This document shows, in pieces, positions 57,498 through 64,000 of a stretch of DNA of 64,000 nt. The stretch's first letter is position 1; each line of letters opens with the position of its first letter. Source of the DNA: Mucilaginibacter xinganensis. Its GTDB lineage: Bacteria; Bacteroidota; Bacteroidia; Sphingobacteriales; Sphingobacteriaceae. A program made the translations under genes and the position numbers. The notes below the pieces were generated by a model. The model was not told the DNA's origin. It ran no database searches and saw only the letters and a list, made by a program, of their open reading frames with translations. The stretch is from contig NZ_CP022743.1 of NCBI RefSeq assembly GCF_002257585.1, positions 1,426,001 to 1,490,000 of the forward strand. The letters are read 5' to 3'.

Positions 57498-59096
57498 ATG
57501 TTTAAGAAATTAGTAATGGCTGCAGCGGTATTTTTTATAGCGATAGCAGCAAAAGCCGATGAAGGACAAAAGGTAACATCAAAAGTTCAAAAAGTTGTGG
57601 TGTTTTTAAAAGGTGCACAGGTAACACGTACAGCAATGGTAAATGTAAGCGCAGGAACAACAGACCTGGTATTTGACAATATTTCTCAGAATATCGATCC
57701 GCAGAGTATTCAGGTACATGCCAATGGTGAGTTTACTATACTTTCTGTTAAGCACGAGATGAATTATTTAAGTAATGGTGATGCTAAAAGCAAGCAGTTG
57801 CAGGAATTGCGGACCCAGGCAAAGCTGATCCGGGATAGGATAGATATGCAAAACAATATGCTTTCTATTTACCAGTCTGAGGAAACTGTTATCGCCAAAA
57901 ATCAATTTGTAAAGGCTGAAAACACTACACTTGATGTTTTAAAGCTGAAACAGGCGCTCGATTTTCAAACCGAAAGACTTACCTCTTTGAAACAAAAGGA
58001 ACAGGCCGCCAATAACCAGGTTAACGCATTAAACACTGAACTGCAAAAATACGATAGCCAGATAGCGGAGGTAAATAATTCTCAAAACACGGTCACAAGT
58101 AATATCATCGTAACGGTTTCATCAAAGGCGGTATTACAATCAACATTTGCGGTAACTTATGTTATAGGAAATGCAAGCTGGTATCCAAGCTATGATATCA
58201 GGGCAAAAAATGTAAATAGCCCGCTAACTATTGTTTATAAAGCCAACGTGTTGCAGAGAAGCGGCGAAGATTGGAAAAATGTAAAGTTAACCCTATCAAC
58301 AGGGAGCCCAACAGGAAACGGTATAAAGCCAGAACTTAATCCTTATTATCTTAATATTTTTAAAAGAGAGAATAACGACCTTAAAACAGCATCATATAGT
58401 AACGCCAGTTTAGCGGAAGTTGTAGTAACAGAAGGTTACGGTACGCGTAGGGAAACCATGCCTGTTGCAGTTAACATGGTAGAAGCGCAAACCAGCGTTG
58501 AATTTAATATTGATAACCCATACTCGGTAACAGATGATGGCAAACCTTGCCAGGTTGAAATTAACCAGGTAAATATAAATGCCACTTACCAATATTACAC
58601 TGCTCCTAAAATTAGCACCGATGTGTTTTTAACCGCCCAGGTAACCGATTTAAACAAATACAACCTTTTATCGGGCGATGCCAATGTGTTTTTTGAGGGA
58701 ACCTATATTGGTAAATCGCGGATAGATATGCGGGCTATGAGCGATACTTTGAATCTTTCGCTTGGGAATGACAAGGGTATTTTAGTGAAGCGGACTCTTG
58801 AAAAAAATCTAACCCAAAACCAAATTTTAGGCTCAAATAAAAAGGAAACCAAAAGCTGGCTGATAGAGGTGAAGAACCGTAAAAACCAAAAAATAAACCT
58901 GCTGGTTGAAGACCAGGTGCCTATATCGCAAAACTCAGCAATCGAGGTTGAGGTACAGGAATCAGGCGGGGTAAAACCTGATGCGCTTACAGGCAAGGTT
59001 TCATGGAATTTCCTGCTAAATTCGCAGGAAGATAAAAAGACGCAATTAAGATACATGGTTAAATATCCAAAAAGCCAGTCAGTAATAGTTCAATAA
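57498..59096 (+). CDS. MuiA/DUF4139 family secreted protein between nuoM and nuoN
   Basis: A 532-residue protein with a signal peptide (MFKKLVMAAAVFFIAIAAKA), an N-terminal DUF4140-like domain (VTSKVQKVVVFLKGAQVTRT, LVFDNISQNIDPQSIQVHAN), a coiled coil at about 95-190 (QTERLTSLKQKEQAANNQVN) and a DUF4139 beta domain (GNASWYPSYDIRAKNVNSPL). The family is called mucoidy inhibitor MuiA; the mechanism is not known. It sits between nuoM and nuoN with only 4 nt to nuoN, though it is not a complex I subunit. Confidence 0.9.
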   Translation: MFKKLVMAAAVFFIAIAAKADEGQKVTSKVQKVVVFLKGAQVTRTAMVNVSAGTTDLVFDNISQNIDPQSIQVHANGEFTILSVKHEMNYLSNGDAKSKQLQELRTQAKLIRDRIDMQNNMLSIYQSEETVIAKNQFVKAENTTLDVLKLKQALDFQTERLTSLKQKEQAANNQVNALNTELQKYDSQIAEVNNSQNTVTSNIIVTVSSKAVLQSTFAVTYVIGNASWYPSYDIRAKNVNSPLTIVYKANVLQRSGEDWKNVKLTLSTGSPTGNGIKPELNPYYLNIFKRENNDLKTASYSNASLAEVVVTEGYGTRRETMPVAVNMVEAQTSVEFNIDNPYSVTDDGKPCQVEINQVNINATYQYYTAPKISTDVFLTAQVTDLNKYNLLSGDANVFFEGTYIGKSRIDMRAMSDTLNLSLGNDKGILVKRTLEKNLTQNQILGSNKKETKSWLIEVKNRKNQKINLLVEDQVPISQNSAIEVEVQESGGVKPDALTGKVSWNFLLNSQEDKKTQLRYMVKYPKSQSVIVQ

Positions 59097-59100
59097 CATA

Positions 59101-60612
59101 ATGCACGATCTGATCCCATTTATACCAGGCGCTGTTTCTACTGTTTTAGGCAGTATCCCTTATTTTTTGCCTGAAATTTATTTAACGGTGTTGTTTATCC
59201 TGGTGATGGTTACCGATCTGCTGTTTGGCCGTAACTCCGAAAAATTGTGCAGGATAGTTGCCTGTGCCGGAATTTTGCTGGTGATCAATAAAGATTACCA
59301 GCAAATTCAATTGTTGTTTGCCGCAGGTAGGGGCAATGGAATGTTTTTGTTTGGCGAGATGCTGCTGCTTAACCGTATTGCTATCAATTTTAAATTTGTT
59401 ATTGATGCGCTGGCCATTGTGCTGCTGCTTTACTTTGAGTGGGATAACCGGTTAAAGGCGCACCGGAAAGGGCTGTCTGACCTTTATACGATAGTTACGG
59501 GCTCCTTACTCGGCCTGCATTTAATGGCAATGGCAGTAAACCTCCTGTCTGTTTACCTGGCTATTGAAATGGTTTCCATCGCATCATACCTGATGGTGGC
59601 TTACAGGTCTGAAAACGCCTTTGGTACCGAAGCAGGCTTAAAATATGTATTGTTCGGCGCTGCGTCATCAGCTATTATGTTATATGGTATTTCGCTGTTA
59701 TATGGCTTCAGCGGGTCGCTTAATTTATTCAGTGGTAACTTGCTGCCGGGTTTAATGCAGGCCAACCCGGTAGCAGTGTCGTTTGCGCTGGTGTTGGTAC
59801 TTATAGGGATAGGTTTTAAGCTGTCATTTGTGCCCGTTCATTTTTGGGTGCCCGATGTGTACGAAGGAGCGCCTACCCCGGTGACAGCCTGGTTATCTAC
59901 CTTACCGAAAATAGCGGCATTTGCTTTACTTATTAACTTTTTACGGCCCTTTATTTATTTTGAAAAATGGCACGCTTTTGATTTTAAGCTGATTTTAAGC
60001 ATTGCAGGTATTGTTACCATGATAGCCGGTAATTTTGCTGCCGTATTACAGCGCAATGTAAAAAGAATGCTGGCTTACTCCAGCATAGGGCACACAGGCT
60101 TTGCGCTAATGGCTATTGTTACTTACAGTTCTGCGGGTATTTCTGCTTTAACTTATTACCTCGCTGTGTATGGGCTGGCAAATATAGGTGCACTGGCGCT
60201 GGCCACTTATTTTGCAAATGCGCTGGATGCCGATGACCTGGATAGTTATAAGGGACTGGGTCATAAATACCCTGTGGCATCCATTTGTTTTGTAATTGTG
60301 CTGATATCTTTAACGGGTCTGCCGGTGAGTGCCGGGTTTAATGGTAAGGTATTGGTGTTCTCGGCGGTTTACAGCGTGTACCAGCAAGATCATAACATCT
60401 GGATGCTGTTGCTGATGATAACCGGCGCTTTAACCACGGTTGTATCCCTGTTTTACTACATAAAGATCCCTTTAAATTTGTTCCTAAAAAGAACAGAAAT
60501 TGTTAAAAATTCAGCCGTAAAATCTCAAAATATTGTGATTTTGTGCGTAATTATATCGGTTTTGGTGATTTTGCTGGGCGTATGGCCTGATCTGCTGTTC
60601 AAAATCCTTTAA
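59101..60612 (+). CDS. nuoN: NADH-quinone oxidoreductase subunit N
   Basis: A 503-residue antiporter-like subunit. VYLAIEMVSIASYLMVAYRS with the key Glu, VPDVYEGAPTPVTAWLSTLP, QRNVKRMLAYSSIGHTGFAL and ISLTGLPVSAGFNGKVLVFS are typical. It ends the nuo block; a strong terminator lies 156 nt downstream. Its ATG is 4 nt after the MuiA stop. Confidence 0.97.
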   Translation: MHDLIPFIPGAVSTVLGSIPYFLPEIYLTVLFILVMVTDLLFGRNSEKLCRIVACAGILLVINKDYQQIQLLFAAGRGNGMFLFGEMLLLNRIAINFKFVIDALAIVLLLYFEWDNRLKAHRKGLSDLYTIVTGSLLGLHLMAMAVNLLSVYLAIEMVSIASYLMVAYRSENAFGTEAGLKYVLFGAASSAIMLYGISLLYGFSGSLNLFSGNLLPGLMQANPVAVSFALVLVLIGIGFKLSFVPVHFWVPDVYEGAPTPVTAWLSTLPKIAAFALLINFLRPFIYFEKWHAFDFKLILSIAGIVTMIAGNFAAVLQRNVKRMLAYSSIGHTGFALMAIVTYSSAGISALTYYLAVYGLANIGALALATYFANALDADDLDSYKGLGHKYPVASICFVIVLISLTGLPVSAGFNGKVLVFSAVYSVYQQDHNIWMLLLMITGALTTVVSLFYYIKIPLNLFLKRTEIVKNSAVKSQNIVILCVIISVLVILLGVWPDLLFKIL

Positions 60613-61087
60613 AAGTTGATTTTCGGGATATTTTCCAAATAAAACTATATTTTTATTTGTTTTTGTATAATTAATATCCTAATTTCAGCAACTTTTTAAC
60701 CGGATGCTTGCGGCGGTATAAAAAGCGATCTTGTAAAACACAACCATTTCCAAACCTATATTGTGATGAGCCCGGTTCCCAAAACCGGGCTCTCTTTGTT
60801 TAAAAAATTCCGTAATTTTTACTGATTTGCTGCAAATCTTAATAAAAACGTACTATTAGAACTCAATAGATGATCAATATTACTGAATTTTTCAGATTTA
60901 AATTATCAATCTGTTATTAATTAAATGTTTTTTGAATATTAATGTATCAATTTTATAATTTAAATCATATAAATATAAAATAATGTTAAATTTTATTCGC
61001 TTTATTTATCTAATTGACTTTTTTGCCAACTTTACAACTATATAAACCTGTTTTCGGCTAATTATATTTATTGATTTTTTAAATTAC
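60613..61087. other. Intergenic region between nuoN and amt
   Basis: 475 bp. After the terminator at 60768 it becomes very A/T-rich (about 60840-61087), as expected for a promoter region with curved DNA. I cannot name a regulator site or a TAnnTTTG box. Confidence 0.5.
60768..60801 (+). terminator. Intrinsic terminator after the nuo operon
   Basis: GAGCCCGGTT (60768-60777) pairs perfectly with AACCGGGCTC (60783-60792) around CCCAA, followed by TCTTTGTTT. Confidence 0.93.
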
Positions 61088-62395
61088 ATGAAAAGATATT
61101 TTCCATTTGGACTAATTCTGTTTATTCTGGCTTTAACTTTTATTTTCCCTTCTGAGGAATTCAAAAAAGGGCCCGATCCCCATTTTAATACCGGTGATAT
61201 TGCCTGGATGCTGATGTCAACGGCACTGGTATTGATCATGACACCCGGTCTTGCCTTTTTTTACGGCGGCATGGTTAATAAAAAGAATGTGATCTCAACC
61301 ATGCTGCAAAGCATTGTTTGTATGGTTATTATAACCGTTATGTGGGGAATATTTGGGTTTAGCCTTGCCTTTGGCGATAGCATTGGCGGAGTTATCGGTA
61401 ATCCATCTACTTTTTTTATGATGAAAGGCATGCTGGGCAATGCAACCTGGAAACTGGCGCCATCAATCCCTTTATTGCTTTTTGCCATGTACCAGCTTAA
61501 ATTTGCTATTATAACGCCGGCACTGATTACCGGGGCATTTGCAGAGCGCATCCGCTTTAATTCATATATCATCTTTGTGGTGCTGTTTACTATTTTTATC
61601 TTTTCGCCCCTGGCGCATATCACCTGGCACCCTGACGGTATCCTTGCCAAATTGGGCGTTCTTGATTTTGCCGGCGGTACTGTGGTGCACATGTCGGCAG
61701 GATGGGCGGCGTTAGCCTCCGCATTGTATTTAAAAGGCCGAAATGAAGCAAACCATGCACCCGCGCGCATTACTTATGTAATGATCGGTACTGGTCTGTT
61801 GTGGTTCGGCTGGTTTGGTTTTAACGCAGGCTCGGCATTTGGTGCAAATCATTTAGCGGTTATTGCGCTCGCTACAAGTACCACGGCATCAGCAGCAGGT
61901 GGTTTAACCTGGATATTTTTTGATATGCTGCGCGGTAAAAAACCATCGGCAATGGGTACCTGCATTGGTGCTGTAGTAGGCCTGGTAGCCATAACACCTG
62001 CGGCAGGTTACGTAACCATCCCGCATTCACTGGCCATAGGCATCATATCGGCGGTGATCAGTAACCTGGTGGTTGAATGGCGTACGCGTACCCAAATTGA
62101 CGACACCCTTGATGTATTCCCTTGTCATGGTGTTGGCGGAATGGTAGGGATGCTGCTTACCGGCGTATTTGCCAGCCAGAAAGTAAACGCGGCAAATACT
62201 ACCGGCGATGGTTTATTTTTTGGCCAAACTCACTTGTTTTTTGTGCAGTTGATCGCCCTGGTGGGTGTTTCTGTTTTCGCATTCTTTGGATCGTTACTGT
62301 TGCTGAAGATCACCGACATGATTTCGCCGCTGCGTGTATCAGCCGAAGAGGAAGAGATAGGGCTTGATATTAGCCAGCATGGCGAAAAGTTGTGA
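61088..62395 (+). CDS. amt: Ammonium transporter
   Basis: A 435-residue Amt/Mep/Rh channel with about 11 TM helices. LMSTALVLIMTPGLAFFYGG is the family start block; the twin pore histidines are in LAHITWHPDGILA and FPCHGVGGMVGML. AFAERIRFNSYI and WFGFNAGSAFGAN are also conserved. No glnK/PII gene is beside it in the window. It passes ammonium into the cell. Confidence 0.97.
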   Translation: MKRYFPFGLILFILALTFIFPSEEFKKGPDPHFNTGDIAWMLMSTALVLIMTPGLAFFYGGMVNKKNVISTMLQSIVCMVIITVMWGIFGFSLAFGDSIGGVIGNPSTFFMMKGMLGNATWKLAPSIPLLLFAMYQLKFAIITPALITGAFAERIRFNSYIIFVVLFTIFIFSPLAHITWHPDGILAKLGVLDFAGGTVVHMSAGWAALASALYLKGRNEANHAPARITYVMIGTGLLWFGWFGFNAGSAFGANHLAVIALATSTTASAAGGLTWIFFDMLRGKKPSAMGTCIGAVVGLVAITPAAGYVTIPHSLAIGIISAVISNLVVEWRTRTQIDDTLDVFPCHGVGGMVGMLLTGVFASQKVNAANTTGDGLFFGQTHLFFVQLIALVGVSVFAFFGSLLLLKITDMISPLRVSAEEEEIGLDISQHGEKL

Positions 62396-62403
62396 CACTT
62401 TCA

Positions 62404-63741
62404 CTAACGGTGTTTTTCCAATAGCTCATCAATAGCCGCGTATCCAGTAGGAAAGGGTATTGCCGTCGCTGAAGCGCCCGCGTTAAGCAGGGAAGCAACA
62501 GAGGCAGGTGATCGCGTGTCTGTCCAGTAAGAATCTACGCAAGCTTTAATGGCGAGTGCCAGCGGCGTTTGTCCGTTACTATCGGGCAGGTCAACCGGCG
62601 AGCCACGTTCGATGAGTAGTTTTACAACATCGTGCCTGGCGCGCCACGCTGCTATATGAATTGGCAGGCTATTCTTTGGAATTGCAAAATAGCCGTCACC
62701 TTCTGTGAAGGGTGCTGTTACGCTTACGCCCAGGTCAAGCAATTGCTTTACGCCCCGGAGGTTACCCGCTCCTGTAAACTTAGCGAGCAATGTGCCGCCA
62801 ATAGCAATAACTTCTGCTGCGAGTTGAGGTTGTTGTACCAGTATTGCCTGGACGGCGTCGTTATTTCCCATTGCACATGCCGCTGTAAGTTCATCTATTC
62901 CGGTTAGCTGGACAGGAAAGCCCCGTTGTTGAAATAATTTAAGTACATCGCCGCGGCCTTCGCGCGCTGCGCACGCAACCGCCGTAATACCCTGGCTTTT
63001 CACCGCCGGATCGGCTCCATAATCCAGCAGTAAACCAATCATTTCAATACTATTGCAACGGGCAAGCGCGTGATGAACAGGGTACCATTGCCTGGTCTTT
63101 TCGCCATTGGGGTTTGCGCCATGCTGCAGCAAATACCTGGCACCCTCATAGTCATGCCAGTCGTGCTTACGGATCAGCATCATCAAAAGGTTTTCGTTGG
63201 TAAGCTTGCCGGTCTCTACCAGTAATTTCATAGCGTCGTTATCCCGGTTCTCGGGCGAATGGTAAACGGCTTCATCATCGTTTGGGTTAGCACCATGGTC
63301 AAGAAGCAGCCCGGTTACCACCGCATTGTGGGCGACCCCGGCGGCACCGTATAGGGCTGTTTCAAATTCGGGGTAATCGCCCGTGGTCCAAAATCCGGTA
63401 TTGGGGTCGGCACCTGCTTCAAGTAAGGCAGTTGCAGCTTTTAAAAAACCATCCGTCCTTGTTTTATCAAGCCTGAGATATTTTGAGAGGCAGAGATAAA
63501 CCAATGCATCGCAGGAGTAAGGGGGGGCCGTGGCCGTGGCATTGCTGCTATCAAAGTCAAGAAAGCTTTTCACCAGCTCATCATTGCCTAGTATAGCAGC
63601 GATGTGGATATTGCTTACTGCTAATTCAGGATGCGAGGCCAGCATGGCCTCTGCTTCTTCAAGTGATCCATGCCAGGTTGCGGCTTTAATGAAAGCCTCA
63701 ACCAGATCTTCTGACACTGATGAAAATTGTATTGCTGTCAT
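62404..63741 (-). CDS. Ankyrin-repeat protein
   Basis: A 445-residue protein of about ten ankyrin-like repeats with no signal peptide. Repeats are seen as LLEAGADPNTGFWTTGDYP, VTGLLLDHGANPNDDEAVYH, ARYLLQHGANPNGEKTRQWY, IGLLLDYGADPAVKSQGITA and VKLLIERGSPVDLPDSNGQT with TPLALAI. It is likely a protein-binding scaffold in the cytosol. It converges on amt with 8 nt between the stops. Confidence 0.9.
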   Translation of the reverse strand: MTAIQFSSVSEDLVEAFIKAATWHGSLEEAEAMLASHPELAVSNIHIAAILGNDELVKSFLDFDSSNATATAPPYSCDALVYLCLSKYLRLDKTRTDGFLKAATALLEAGADPNTGFWTTGDYPEFETALYGAAGVAHNAVVTGLLLDHGANPNDDEAVYHSPENRDNDAMKLLVETGKLTNENLLMMLIRKHDWHDYEGARYLLQHGANPNGEKTRQWYPVHHALARCNSIEMIGLLLDYGADPAVKSQGITAVACAAREGRGDVLKLFQQRGFPVQLTGIDELTAACAMGNNDAVQAILVQQPQLAAEVIAIGGTLLAKFTGAGNLRGVKQLLDLGVSVTAPFTEGDGYFAIPKNSLPIHIAAWRARHDVVKLLIERGSPVDLPDSNGQTPLALAIKACVDSYWTDTRSPASVASLLNAGASATAIPFPTGYAAIDELLEKHR

Positions 63742-63938
63742 TTACCTTTTTTAAAATTATGGAGACATTTCTAAAGAAAAACTTTAATAAAGGAACGGAT
63801 TTTCAACTAAATAAAAAATAGGATTGAGGCTGGCTTGTCTTAAATGAATTGTGATATATAAGCTGCTATGCGCCGTTTTATGAGCCTTACCCAGCGGTTT
63901 ATAAATATAAAATGGTAAAACCAAAATGGAGTTTGGTA

Positions 63939-63975
63939 CAAAAAGTAACTTTAAACAATTTAAAGTTACTTTTTG
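63939..63975. other. 17-bp perfect inverted repeat near the right edge
   Basis: CAAAAAGTAACTTTAAA (63939-63955) and TTTAAAGTTACTTTTTG (63959-63975) pair perfectly with a CAA loop; a second small hairpin CGGTT-CAAA-AACCG follows at 63982-63995. The stem carries A/T runs at both ends, so it could be a bidirectional terminator for a gene beyond the window or a mobile-element end. The neighbouring stretch 63742-63938 shows no gene. Confidence 0.5.
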
Positions 63976-64000
63976 CCCGATCGGTTCAAAAACCGCTTAA

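Noticed and set aside
50792..60612. Mrp-type antiporter or formate hydrogenlyase instead of complex I
   Set aside because: nuoH, nuoI, nuoJ and nuoK are clear complex I subunits with the right order; Mrp lacks nuoI and hydrogenlyase would carry hydrogenase genes.

Overview
The window reads as a chromosomal segment of a Bacteroidota bacterium, most likely from the Sphingobacteriaceae (Mucilaginibacter/Pedobacter-like). This rests on family knowledge and sequence content: a type IX secretion (T9SS) C-terminal sorting domain at the left edge, PorT directly after UbiE, a GldF-GldG fusion, many families largely confined to this phylum (DUF4397, DUF4230, DUF4199, DUF6089, Skp/OmpH pairs), A-rich rather than Shine-Dalgarno leaders, and TAnnTTTG-type promoter elements. 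Genes are dense. No rRNA, tRNA, insertion sequence, prophage or CRISPR array is visible.

Layout. 1-6.6 kb: end of a T9SS cargo gene, FAH-family hydrolase, secreted M23 peptidase, Bcp peroxiredoxin, an ECF sigma/repeat-bearing putative anti-sigma/periplasmic protein trio, and a class III aminotransferase. 7.0-11.9 kb: two GT4 glycosyltransferases facing a GH130 phosphorylase-like enzyme. 12.1-19.5 kb: a response regulator/kinase pair, DUF58 protein, thioredoxin, a GldA-like ATPase, a TPR histidine kinase and rpsT. 19.6-27.2 kb: phospholipase C/S1-P1-like protein, DedA, two DUF4397 lipoproteins, dnaN, gldFG fusion, a beta-barrel. 27.4-36.5 kb: START protein, second beta-barrel, DUF4230, AlkD-like repair protein, DUF4199 and LuxR membrane pair, OsmC, EngB, VOC, DUF1080 and Gfo/Idh proteins, GNAT. 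36.6-40.5 kb: ubiE-porT, SDR, YqeY, alpha/beta hydrolase. 40.6-49.5 kb: an envelope cluster (CBS-ACT, nadK, DUF6089, ExbD, uppS, bamA, two OmpH chaperones, murI). 50.8-60.6 kb: the membrane half of complex I (nuoH, I, J, K, L, M, N) with a MuiA/DUF4139 gene between nuoM and nuoN. 61-63.7 kb: ammonium transporter and ankyrin protein.

How it works together. The 40-49 kb block joins undecaprenyl-phosphate synthesis, outer-membrane protein insertion, periplasmic chaperones and D-glutamate supply, so it is an envelope-building block. PorT, the T9SS cargo end and the Gld ABC components belong to secretion/gliding biology. The nuoH-N block would supply the proton-pumping arm of complex I; nuoA-G are not in the window.

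The least explained signal is non-coding. Many intergenic gaps carry imperfect palindromes built from short repeated words (for example GGTTGATTAAGTTGA, GTCGATGGTCCAT, TGATTAGAGATTAG). Several begin on the stop codon of one gene and end near the start codon of the next. A second pattern is a TAnnTTTG promoter element only 4-7 nt before the ATG in several genes, which would give leaderless or almost leaderless mRNAs.
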